Source of the DNA: Bidens hawaiensis
Lineage: Eukaryota; Streptophyta; Magnoliopsida; Asterales; Asteraceae
Direction: 5' to 3'
Assembly (NCBI GenBank): GCA_021521415.1
Contig: JAIQDT010003840.1
Span: 1-64,000 of the forward strand
DNA: 64,000 nt
The notes below the pieces were generated by a model. That model did not search any database, was not told where the DNA came from, and worked only from the letters and a program-made list of their open reading frames with translations. A program made the position numbers and the translations under genes. Below, piece by piece: positions 36,208 through 48,241 of the stretch. Position 1 is the first letter of the stretch. Every line of letters starts with the position of its first letter.

Positions 36208-37535
36208 CCTTAAGACATGAGTGATCTGAAAAAACAGAAACTCATCCTTCAATTTCTTTGCTTCTTCATACCACTTCATTATGTTCTTATTCCTCACTTT
36301 CCACAGACCTTGAATCTGTACCAAACAAGTTTTTTATCTCTAGAGCATCCAACAGCCATTTTCTTAAAAATAACAACTAATAACAGGTACCTGCATGCAA
36401 ACGAGTTTAGAGTCACCTACAACACGTATACTTGTGAAACCTTTGCTAAGAGCATATCTCAACCCTAAAATCATGGCTCGATATTCTGCAACATATTAGT
36501 CGCCACACCCAAACCTTCACGCAATCTATAAATCTACAAGAAAACGAAAACAAGGTTACAACAGGAGGTCAAGATAATATTGTGTGGTTTATTATGTTTA
36601 CTATTATTATCACTATATATACCAAACTTCCATCAGGAGCTCGTAGCACCGCTCCTGCTCCAGATTGTCCTGGATTTCCTTTGCACGCACCATCGAACTC
36701 AAGAATACAAGCATTCTGGAAATTATGAGCAAAAGTTAAAGAAGAATATAAATATCAATCATCAACACTATGATATACCAACTTAACCCAGTTTGTGACC
36801 CGAAAACTTGGAGAAATGTTGTTTCAGGTTCGTCAACAAGTGGATGCTGCACAATTCTTTCACTTTAAACGATTACCAAAACAACACGAAAATGATATAA
36901 AGAGCATGGTAGTTAGTACCTGGAAAGGGCATGGTATGAGGGTACCGAATAAATTGTCTGTCAAATCTGCTGCTCTGATAGAATAAAGAGCATTGTTGAA
37001 GGCCATAAGAGCGCAAATAGGCCTCGGTGTCTTTGGGCAAGGCGTAGCCTTTATAGACACTAACGGGAGGATCACATACCTATCATCTCATCAATGAAAA
37101 CAAATAAAAGGGGGTTTGTGTTGCATTGTAATTTAATTATCTGACGATTACTGTGTGCTTTAAGTAATGAACTGAATGTTTGTCTGTTCGTTTGTTTAAT
37201 AAATAAACATGAACAAAGAAGTTCATTCGGCTAACAACACACCAATGCAAAGAGACTCGGGAGCCAAAATGAAACAAATTCATTTCCTTGGTGAATGGTT
37301 AGGTTAGGTTAGGTTTGATTAAGTTGTATAATAATATGAACAAATACAAGAGGATAGGATAGTACCGAAGATCCAAGTTGAGCTTGGCAATCAATTAAGT
37401 TGTTGTAGACACCAACAAGATCCCCTTTCCGTACAACAAAGAAACTATTATTCTTCTTATCTTCATTACCGGCAGCAGCAGCAGCTTGCACTTGAAGAAG
37501 AGAAGAGCAGTAAGACCACCAAATCTCCTTCCGTA

Positions 37536-37580
<45 letters not shown>

Positions 37581-37688
37581 TAGTGGCGCCTGATGAAATG
37601 TTCGTATGGTAGTCAAATTGGAAGATGAAATTGAAAACCACCTCAGACTAGTCGTCATTCTTGATATTAATAATAATAATTTGTTCAT
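36208..37688 (-). pseudogene. RNase H-like gene with viroplasmin-type N-terminal domain, frameshifted
   Basis: Six exon-like blocks on the - strand have plausible splice sites: 37366-37688, 36920-37079, 36788-36846, 36623-36715, 36391-36525 and 36208-36315. They encode, in order, an N-terminal presequence-like part, a viroplasmin-type domain (SFFVVRKGDLVGVYNN, VSVYKGYALPKDTEAYL), and an RNase H fold (LEFDGACKGNPGQSGAGAVL, then GDSKLVCMQ, then KNIMKWYEEAKKLKDEF). The reading frame breaks in several places: an apparent one-base loss near 37530, an extra base near 36995 (between SYGLQ and NALYSI), and a missing base near 36494 (between GVATN and VAEYRAM). The final exon with the last catalytic Asp was not found. 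This is most likely a decaying plant RNase H1-like gene; assembly indels are the alternative. Confidence 0.78.
37535..37581. repeat. (ATT)n microsatellite
   Basis: About 15 ATT units. On the - strand this reads as a poly-Asn run inside the first exon-like block of the RNase H pseudogene. Confidence 0.9.
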
Positions 37689-37787
37689 TTATATCCCAGC
37701 CAGAAATATAAAACGATTCTTATCACACAATCATTAACCAACTACAAATATCCAAAAGTACCAATTAATTGTTGGAGATTTCTTCTT

Positions 37788-37818
<31 letters not shown>

Positions 37819-37877
37819 ATGTCTCCAAACCACACCAACGAAGGAAGGAGGTTTTCTTTTCTTTCGCATTTTCTTAC

Positions 37878-37913
<36 letters not shown>

Positions 37914-39615
37914 GGTTGGTCCCTAGCCTTTCTCTCAAAACTCATTATTTCCCCTTCCCCTCACAAAATTGTCTATTCAATTTTGGTTTCGTTTCGTTCC
38001 TAAATGAGCCAAGCACAAGCAAGTCAATCGCTCTTCGGCTCGTCATGATTACTTTCAAACGTTATTTATAAAGTAAAACATATACCGACTTTGGAAAAAC
38101 TAACACACCATGTGTCTAACTTTAAAAACTTATATGTGAAATATTAACTGTGGTTTTTAATCTTCACTTACATGACTAACTATTTTACTCCTTACAAAAT
38201 ATGCCTACTTATTTGTCTAACTTACTCCTTTTATTATAACACAAAACAACTATATTTGCATTCTTCTTTCCCAACTAGACTGTTTGTGACTAGCCTTCCA
38301 CCCATAAATTGCGGATGTAAAATTTTATTACATACACTGTGACAAGTACTAGTTGAGTTATAAACGTATTAATCAACTTGATGGGTTTTTATTATAAGGG
38401 TTAAATGGTCATAAACGGGTTAATGTTTCGAGTGGTATCATAAATTGACACCAATAGCCCCACCATCCGGATCACAAATGTAACACCATACTTTTTAAAG
38501 GACAATCAGTTTTCAAGTCTAAATCTTGATTGTATTATTGATTGGGATGATTACTAAATTACAAATAAACTTTATTTATAACCATACAATTCTTGTTAAA
38601 CAATAATAGGAGAAAACTAACTCAAAAGCCTTAAGTTTGTAAGTACGACAACAAAGTCCCCGCACTTACGCAAAATTACACTCAAACTTTCTATTAAAGG
38701 CATTCCTAATTGTTCCCCAAACTTAGTTACAAAGCAATACTCTGGTCCGCGCTCACTCAAATTTGTTGGTGAATTAACTCGAGTGGAACATCAGTCGTTC
38801 CTCATAATACCACCCACTGATCAACTACAAAACTCATGATCTTAAGTGGTTCAAAGAACTTCATATATTATAGTTATCCGGATGCATGTTTAATAATAAA
38901 TGGACTTGAGTGGTTCTTTATTAACTTTGTTTTTTAATTTATTTATGATCAGCTCGTCTTGACTTATGAGTCAACTATAACCAAGTCAAATGATCAAGCA
39001 AGAATGAATGTAATTAAGAGGGTGGGAATTAAGGACATGAATGTCCTTTTGATCGGTAGTATGTTTAGTGGTTAGTAACTACATTTGAATTTGATATGAT
39101 TAATGTTGTTGAAACGAACACTTTATACTAGATATACATTTGTTTTAGTTAACAAACAAGTACCTCATTTGTCCCTCACCCTCACCTAATTATAGATACA
39201 CACACACACCAATAATTGACTATGAAATGACCATTCTACCCAGAATAATCTATTGACAGCTCTGAAGAAGCTGTATCTCTCTATATCCCCTTGTTCATCA
39301 AAAAATCATCAATTACTTTCACCTATTGTGTTGTACCAACTGCATAAGTAATTGTACTTCCACTTAAAACATCCCTGTTTTCATATCACATTATTGAAAC
39401 ACTAGAGTTTGCAAAATAACATTAATGCAAAACTACATAAATAAATGAAAAAATATTAAAAAGAAAAAAAAAAACATTCACGGTTGCCATTTTTTTTCTT
39501 GTTCGATTACTTTAGTTTTTGTGTTTTTCACAATAACATGTGTTTCTCAAGATTAATAATATACATAGATACATACATATGATGAAGCAAGGCAAAGTGT
39601 TAATTAATATAATCA
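37689..39615. other. Intergenic region with trinucleotide arrays
   Basis: Contains (TTC)n at about 37780-37817 and (TAA)n at about 37880-37913 near the 5' side of the pseudogene. The rest is AT-rich, with no supported gene. Confidence 0.6.
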
Positions 39616-40277
39616 TCATATTGTAGCTTCAGAGATACTTTGCAAAGAAGGCCTCCATGATTTTGATCTTGAAGCAGCCAATATTGATGATGAAGAACCA
39701 GACCTTTGCCTGAACATTCTTTCATGACCCTCCACCTAAATTATTAATAATTAACACCATTAAGTCTATCTACTGTATCATCCATCTTTAATCGATAAAA
39801 ATAGATACATACCTGATCCACCGATGTCTCATGATCACCACTTGAACTGCTTTCATTATCCTCTGGAGGTTTGTTCTTCATCTTTGCATGTTTTTTGGCT
39901 CGTACAACCTTCATAACCTCTGCAAATCAGATATATAATATATGTACATAAGATTAGTTCTTAAAAACTATACTACTTTATAAACTAGCTAATTAGTAAT
40001 TAGTACCATGAGTAGTAATAAGACGATAAGCTCGACCAAGAACAAGCGTGTCACTCGGGCGGAGAAGCTTGACGCGTGTAAAGCGGACAGTTTTACTACT
40101 ACTACCATGATCATCATCATGATCTTCGGGCAGTATTGGAATAATAATGGAAACATAATGTCCTGGATTTAACTTCATAACCTCACTGGCAGTGATAGAC
40201 CAATACATTCTTTCTATCTTGCCATTTGGATGTTGTATAACTAATGCAGCGGCATCTACTGCTTGACAGTTACCCAT
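39616..40277 (-). CDS. DUF4228 (PADRE) domain protein, 165 aa
   Basis: Three exons on the - strand (40007-40277, 39813-39919, 39616-39735) give 165 codons plus stop with intact GT-AG borders. The start is the ATG of MGNCQAVDAAALVIQHPNG, a highly typical family N-terminus; MGNC also fits N-myristoylation at Gly2 with palmitoylation at Cys4. The conserved core continues with GKIERMYW, LNPGHYVSII and the VKLLRP-DTLVLGRAYRLIT block. The second half is polar and Ser-rich (NESSSSGDHETS, RSGSSSS), ending SLQSISEAT-I. Members of this plant-specific family respond to pathogen and abiotic stress, but the biochemical role is unknown. A CCCT microsatellite lies about 105 bp upstream. Confidence 0.92.
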
Positions 40278-43200
40278 TAATATTTCTTGTATTTAGATGA
40301 TGAAGCTAGAAGAAGAATAAAATATAAAGGAATTGAAGATGAGAATGAAGAAATTAGGAGATGAAGGTCTATTTTCTCTATACCCTCCCTCCCTCCCTCC
40401 CTCCCTCCCTCCCTTATCTATACAACACAAGTCTTCACGTTTTACACCCTACCTTGGCTAAATCTGCTTTTTTTTCTTTTCTTTTCTTTTCTTTTACTCT
40501 AGTACTCCAAACCAATAATAAATATTTTAAACCACAACATACCAATTAAAAGAATTTCAAGGAGTACACTTCTAAGTATTTATTCAACTAGTAATTGTAA
40601 CTTTGAGCATCACAACTAGAAGAATAATTCACGTTTTACACCCCAAAACTTTGCCATTTTAACACTTGGGGAGTCGTCGATGGAAATGACAACCTCTCCA
40701 AGCATATCCGGCTTTGACGACAATCACATAGTATGAGGTTTTAAAGATGTCGTCATTCCTACTAGCATGAAAACCTACAGATCGTCAATAGCAATGACAA
40801 CCTCTTCTCAACCTCATACTATATTACGATATACTTATCGTATGCCTGACAAAGTTGGATATGACCAGATAAACAGCCACTTCTATTGGCGACAAATGTT
40901 GCAATCACAAGCTTTTACCTCTTGTGATGGATGGGAAGTATACCCATCAAAAGAATTATATCATTTATCGCTCATTCTATTGGAAATTTCTAAGAAATTG
41001 TATTGTATCAATATTTGATTAAATTAATATGTCACGTCATGTAAAGTTTTCTATCATTTTGGTGTCATGTATGAATATTAATAGAGATACAATTAAGGGT
41101 GACTTAACATCACATAAATGTTAATCACGCGTACTAAATTAATGTCCGAGACATGTATATTCTGGATTTTCTTTTCAATAATAATTCACATATATTATTG
41201 AAATCAACTTATGAAATAATAATTGTTATTATAATAGGAATAAAGATATTATTAGTTTTTTAATAAGTGATTTAAAAACATCTAGAGTACGTGGACATTT
41301 TGTTTAAAATAATAAGATTGTGAATAAAAGAGGTCTCATTCAAAGAAGGCAATCTCTCAATTCTTTAGTAGGCCCTCACTCCTTTATAGTTAACTATTAT
41401 TGCCCATACATAATTCAAGATTAAAATGAAAGCATAATAATATATCCATAAGGAAAATGTAAGAAAATGAGAAATTGTCTTTTTTATACTTCTATCTTGA
41501 AAGTCAAATTATCAAATATCATCACATATCTATTAAAATATTATAGCCTAACAACTTATAGCAAATACCATTAGATTAGAATCACGTTGAGTTGGTATCT
41601 GATTGAGAAAAGTGCATTCATACACCATCAAAAAAATTTATGCTTATGTTTTATGATATTCTTTATCAACTCATGCAATAGAGTGTTGAAGTGTAAAACA
41701 TAGTATAAAGACATTTAATCTAATGATATCTTGATGTGTTATAAATGTTCTATCCTGTAAAGATCGAGGGTTCTAGTTCCGTTGTGGACTGTTGAGTATA
41801 TTTAGGAGTAGCATAGATGAGTATGTGAGCTGAGATGTAAAACATAATTTAATTAGATTGTGAAAATATAAAATGTTGTAAAAGTAATCTATTTTTTAAA
41901 CCAGTTATTGTAAGCTTAAATATAAGATACATTTAGCAAAACAAATAGTACGCCCTTCTAGTATTTCTGTCATTTTAATTAAATTTATAGAAAACTTGTA
42001 TTATAATGCTTTACTACTTTTATGATTTAGTACCATATTATTATGTCATACTTTTTCTAATGTAAACTTAATTGACTTTAAATGTGTAAGCAACCCAAAA
42101 AGGTTAAGAATTTAGGTAATGGGCATGTGAGGTGTTATGTTCCACATATTGATTTTGGAAAAGGACTAGTCATGGTTGGAAGAGGGCCTTTGTTTGTGAG
42201 AGACTATAATTGTGTTGTAGGCACACCAATTCAAATGAAGTACTATTTAATTAACAAATTTGATCATGTTACAAAATAATCACCAAAGCCATATATATGC
42301 TAGAAAAATAATAATTGTTAAAAAACGAAATCATATTTGATTGTAGGGGGTACCAATTACCATCATTTGAGGGCCTTGACTTGTAACATCCACATACCAT
42401 ATCAAATTGCCCAACCACTACATGCATTTTCACACTAGCTAGTAGCTATCGTTCATATGAAAACTAACAAACATCTAAAAGGTATAGGTACGATGTTTCA
42501 AAATAATCTAACTTGGTATCAAAAAGTTATTTATTTTATTATTTAGAAAAAAAACCGACTATGTGATGGTGCTAGTCTATTTGAACATGTTTTCGTTAAC
42601 AAGTTTTATATAAGCGATGTCTTATGTCTTGTTTAATTAAAGTGTACTAAAGTTGATCTAAAGTTGATCTATTATATAATTTGAATTAACTTAAAAAAAA
42701 AACTCATGTAATTTCTTTTACCAAAAGCAACTCGCAATTTCAAAACAGGTCACGATTGCTTCTCTTGCATGTATAATAACATTGAATAATTATATAACTT
42801 TTGCAAGATAACTTCTTAAAAAGAATTCTAATCTTCAACCTAAAAATAGATTTATTTAATATTTTAAAAAGAAAACAAAAACTAAAATGAGGGTTTTGTG
42901 ACATGGAAATCATTCAAATATGTCATCTTGAGGAACCATATCATGATAAGATTTTGTATTGATACTTTTATACATGGTTAGAACTTATTTTCCAAGACAT
43001 GCAATACAAATATACAATAATTGGTGTCTTATACACAAAATATGTGTTTCAAAGCAACATTTAAATTATAAACAAAGCTTATAAATAACATGAAATAAAT
43101 ATTTTAAAATTAAATAATTTGGAATATAAAATTATATAACATAGTCCATTGATAATTCAGAAGATTTTTATTTATAAACTCCACTATAAATTCTATTATT

Positions 43201-43496
43201 GGTTTGGTAGAGACGTATATATGAATAAATCGATAGGGACAAAAGCAAGGGCCATCTTGCACGCCACCCTCCTCATATCACATCACTTGTTGCCTTTTTC
43301 CTAATTTATTTTTAAAAATATTCTTTAGCAATTCATTATCCAGATTTGGAATCCAAGCTCAACATCACAGTAATAAAGTCTTTTTAACTATGACACATGC
43401 AAGAAAGTATCATAAACCAGTGGTCAAAGTCAAAGTCAAACTACTATCCTATGCATCATTCTGAGTCAAGAAACAACAAAAGATGATGACTTTGAA
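40278..43496. other. Gene-free region between the PADRE and NAT genes
   Basis: Holds the (CCCT)n tract and long AT-rich DNA. Two + strand frames (40767-41018, 83 codons; 42082-42279, 65 codons) have no recognisable domain. The latter has locally higher complexity (GLVMVGRGPLFVRDYN) and could be a decayed fragment. Confidence 0.45.
40383..40414. repeat. (CCCT)n microsatellite in the PADRE gene promoter
   Basis: Eight tetranucleotide units upstream of the - strand gene; on the sense strand it is a purine (AGGG)n tract. Confidence 0.9.
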
Positions 43497-46334
43497 TCAA
43501 ACTGAAGGGAAGAACTTGTTAAGGTTAAACGGCAACGAGTAGAACTCTTCGCTTCTGGCATCGGTTTTGTAGGATCTGTATTTGTCCCACCAGTGCATCC
43601 CTCTGTCCTTCCTTGTTGCAGTATCTTTCTGTCTTAAAGTTACATCAAGAAACATTGCCAATAATCCACCCACAAATGCTTCAGATGAGAATGTCACATT
43701 CACCATATCATTCCACTGCATAAACAAATAGAAAGTTAGAAACTTTGACCTCAAAAGTCAAAAGTCAACACCTTTCTGTTTCATTCTTTCTTACCCATCT
43801 AGCTTTTGTGTGGACAGGACCATAACTCCTGATAGCAGTGTACTCATTGAAGTATTGCGGTATCGATAGCCCCATGAAAATCGAGAATCCAAGAATAAAC
43901 TTTACTCTGAAGCTGTTTAGATTGCAAAACTGCAAAAACCCGAGACCCGCCGAGCCTGTTTTCGTCCAAAAGTTTGAAAAAAGTCATCCAAATGCAAGTA
44001 GCAAAAAAAAAAAAGTTTTATTCAATTCAATGCATACATACCCACGTAGGCGAAGAAAAGACAGTACAATGCTGCAACAATAGGTGCTGGAATTGATGCA
44101 AATACGGCCCCGAATTTTCCTGCAAATTAATATCGGTTAACAAGAAATCAAGAAAAAGAATGTTAAAACAAAAACAAGTAGAAGAAAATATTTATTATTA
44201 GCTTATTACCAAGAATGGAAAAAAATATCATGAAACCAGCAGATATCTGCACAACCCTTCTGCTACCAACACGCGTTAAGCCAAGTAAGCCCGCATTTTC
44301 ACTGCACACATTCGAAAATTGGATCATCTTGGAAATGAATCTTGATACATTTTATGAAATAGACTAAAGGTAGCAAATTTCGACCCGTTTACGGTTAATT
44401 TGGGTTATTGCTTTTAGGTTGAATTTATATAACTATCTGAAAAGGAAACTAATGAAACGGGTTGAAAGTTGAACAAAGTGTATTTTAGCTTACATCCGCC
44501 TAATTCGTTTTATTTTACAATACTAGATTATTATTGTAATAACATAGTTATTATAATAATATGGACAAAAACTGTTTGTGTCAACCTGACCCGTACTAGA
44601 AACAACTCGTTTCGACTCGTTTCCCAACCCATGTGACCCGTCTATTTTGCCACCATCCAAAAGTATAGCTTACACAGATACAGATGAACCGTTTCCTGTC
44701 CCAAAGATTCCCGATAACAGAATGCCAACTCCCTTCAAAAACAGAAAAACCAATAAGTTATAATCCAAAAAACAATATAAAACCAATAAGTTATAATCCA
44801 AAAAACAATATAAAACCATAAGTTAAACAAACTGTTAAAATAAGCATATTCATTTGAACGTGTACCTGCCAACCAACACCGCGGCTAAGAATAGAAGGCG
44901 GCATAGGAGTTGCACTTGCATACCTAGCCACTGCAATAAACGCACCAGTAGACTGCCGAACAACAAATAAAAAACTTAATAACTTTATAAAAGAATGACG
45001 GTTATCTTGTAATAGAAAAGCATAAACAGTAAACATAAAACAACCTCGACTAGAGAAACAAACGAAGCAGCCATCATAGCAAAAGCTTCACCAGCATCAA
45101 ACGTTGGAGCCCCCCATTGAAACGGATAAGGAACACGTATCCTATAATACAACTTCTTCTCTAATCATACCGTAAAAACAAAGTTAAAAACAATTGACAA
45201 GACAACATATACCAAGGAGCTGCTCCTATGATTCCAGCGCGGTCAGTTCTACAACTTAGTTGAGTTTTGTCAGACGTGTTTTTGTAGGCCCCAGCAACAG
45301 TTAGCATGTGGGCATATACCCACACGATTACCACCGAGAATAAAACAGCAAACCGGTCGTATACAGGGCTTTTTCCCTTCATAAGATGTGGTATGTACTG
45401 CAGAAAAACGGTCTGGCCCGTTAGCTAAATTGACTTAAAAATGAGTAGAATATTGTTAAGGAACATTACATGTGAGAAAATTAGCAGAAAAACGATTTGT
45501 GCCAGTCCAATCTCGACACATTTAGCAACCTACAGAAAATCATTTAAGTGTATAAAATAATATTGTTAGGCATAATAAGCAGCATTCGTTTATAGACATA
45601 TGCGTACCAAGGGAAAACCAAACTCGTATAATCCATAACCGGTTAGAGCAACCAATGGAACTGCAGACAACGGGCTCATGAACCTGAAGTTGTATAAACC
45701 GAACTATGAAAATATGAATACTCAAATAAAAAACAGAATTTGTAAGAAACAGGATTCATAACTAACCGTGTGACGTTACGCCAAAGTCCACTGAAACCAA
45801 GCACGATTTGAAGAGTTGACGCAACGATAAGAGCGCCTTGGGTCCCTTTCATAATCCTCTCAAATTTCTAAATAATGATCAAGATGTTGGTTTAATATTA
45901 TCTGAAAGGCTGCTATATATGTGTTTTATAAAAGCTTGATTGATTGATTGTATGAGCACCTCTTGAGGATCGACAATGTCACTATATCGATCGGCTAATA
46001 TGATTGAGATTGTAGTAGGAACGAAAGTGTATGATCCTCCAATGACAGCGGGCAAGCGTGTCCCGAAAAGTGTTTGGGTGAATGTATTCAAACCAGCAAC
46101 AAAGAGAAGTGTTTGAATCATCTTGGCCTTTTCTTCCTAAGAGTTTAACCAAGTCATGTAAATGAATTAAATTAACAAAACAAAAAAATAAAAAATAAAA
46201 AAAGGGGGAGTGTGAGTTATAAGAGTTGTTGTTACATTGCCTCCGCCCATTTGAGGAACAAGAGTAGTTGGAATGAGAACTGTTGTTCCAAGCATCACAA
46301 GGTAATGTTGGAAACCTAAGAGTATTGCCTCAGC

Positions 46335-46369
<35 letters not shown>

Positions 46370-46516
46370 AATCAAATTAATAACATGCCAATTAACACTA
46401 ACAGCATCTATAATGCTAAGGGGTTGCTAATAAACACACAACATGTATCATCTTGATTAAAAGGAAGAAGAAAAATAAAATAAAAAAGAAAAGAAAAGGT
46501 TAATAATAATAATAAT

Positions 46517-46555
<39 letters not shown>

Positions 46556-46679
46556 GATGAGACATACGCCATGGTGGTGGACTGGTGATGCAGTAAGAGA
46601 CATTAGGAAGCTGATCTTTAGCAGGGTGTGGCTGCTGATCATCTTGTTTAGGTGGTGCTGCTGCTCCTCCTGCTGCCAT
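43497..46679 (-). CDS. NAT6: Nucleobase-ascorbate transporter, NAT6 type (533 aa)
   Basis: Fourteen exons on the - strand join without a frame break: 46568-46679, 46236-46333, 45960-46136, 45767-45867, 45608-45683, 45470-45529, 45213-45397, 45045-45141, 44866-44952, 44674-44732, 44210-44301, 44042-44119, 43795-43955 and 43497-43715. The product is an NAT/NCS2 (xanthine-uracil permease) membrane protein. It shows the QH motif in the first membrane helix (GFQHYLVMLG, Gln46-His47) and the NAT signature ENAGLLGLTR (352-361). SPPPWPEAILL near the start and the tail EEFYSLPFNLNKFFPSV are typical of the plant NAT5/NAT6 branch, as is the length. It presumably moves purine or uracil-type bases across the plasma membrane with protons; the substrate in this clade is only partly known. 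All splice sites are canonical. Confidence 0.95.
46337..46367. repeat. (AT)n microsatellite in NAT6 intron 1
   Basis: About 15 AT units next to the exon 2 acceptor; the same intron also has an AAT-rich array at about 46502-46553. Confidence 0.9.
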
Positions 46680-48241
46680 CCTTTTCTTTTACTAATCTTC
46701 TTCTTCTTCCTTCCTTGAACAAGACAACTAGTTTTATTTTATTAAAAATAAAAGAAAGATAAATGAGAATCAAAATGAAAAATACATACTTTATGAAGAA
46801 GAGAAGAGAAGAGAAGAGAAGAGAAGAGGATTCTTTCTCTTTTTAGGGTGGTTTAAAGAAAGAAAGAAAGAAAAGCAGAAGAGCATCTCTCTGTCTGTCA
46901 ACTTTTAGTCGTCTCAGTTCGTACGAGTACTCATGCAGCAGAACCAGCCCAATACTACCATCTTAATTAACCAATGGGATGTGCTTGCTAGTTGCTACCC
47001 AACACATTGCATAAATAATTAAATGTATTTTCTTCAAACGAAGAAACTGAATTTTACCTTTAAGAAAAAAAAAACTTTTAATAAATAAAAAAGTAATCTT
47101 GCAAGAAATATAATTATCTCAGACAAATGTCTAGAAAATTGAAGCACGTTTAGGCAACAATGAATACCCAAGTACAAAAGATGTTGTCCTAGCTAGCTTG
47201 TATATAGATTTATTGATGAAATTTCTTTCTTGCTAGTGATCGATATTGCACTTCAAATGTTTGTTTGTTTGTTTATGTTCATGTTATTCTATAAACTAAA
47301 GCACATTGAGTTAAACAATCATTTTGTGCAAGGGAAAATGTCAGGATAGATGGCTTAATGCACTTGTCTCATATTCGTACTCAGATTAGCTTGCATATGT
47401 GTTCACTAAAAGCCGTGTTGGTCTTTCACATACTTATTTGATTTAATGAAGAATTCCCTCATTTTACATAATGTGTGATGATATTTTAAAAGTTTACAAG
47501 TTTATACGCTAATAAATATAATAATTAGCTATCGATTGATAAGTGACTGTTTTCTCGCAAGTAACGAACATCATTATCTTATAAGTATGCAGATACTAGA
47601 TAGGGGTTGGGGTGTCATTACTCATATGTAGCATTCCAACAGAATAAGAATATGATTCAAAGCAAAAAGGTTTGAATGAGTGCAGGCAGGAGTAGTGCTT
47701 TCACCTCTTAAATATTCTATTGTACTTTAGTTTTCCTGTTTTTTATCTTGAAAGAACTAATATATTCTTCAAATGTAATTAATAAGATGCCGGTGGTATT
47801 GATGATAAGTTTAACTAATCTTTTAGATGCATGATTATTAACTAAAAACTTCTATCAAGCTATTTATGAAATCAAATCAAATGAAAAAGATATATTTTGT
47901 CTGGCCCATACTCGTCAGATAAACATGGCATCGATCCAATGGGCCGACTGTTGTCATGACCCAAATTTATTTTATTTTTTAAATTTTGTTTTATAGGTGG
48001 TGAATTTTCATATAACAGGTTTGCGTCTTGTATCATCAAACACACCAAAAGCAACAATAGTTATAAAATATTTTTAATAATTACATGTGACAACAAATAA
48101 GAAAACATGTGCAAACCTTAGAAACCACGATTGTAGTAGGAAAGGTATGGCAATGTACATTTAATATGATACATGCTCATAGGGCATCTAAAATGCACCC
48201 TTGTGTCTATACATATATATTTACATTAAATCCCCTCTACA
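46680..48241. other. NAT6 upstream region and spacer
   Basis: Includes a (GAGAA)n tract at 46798-46829, probably in the NAT6 5' UTR or promoter (pyrimidine-rich on the sense strand). Otherwise AT-rich DNA without a supported gene. Confidence 0.5.

Noticed and set aside
42082..42279. 65-codon ORF with a protein-like composition
   Set aside because: No domain, no splice partner and no start context; at most a decayed fragment.
43838..44083. Plus-strand 81-codon ORF across the NAT6 gene
   Set aside because: Antisense shadow of NAT6 exons 12-13 and the intron between them.
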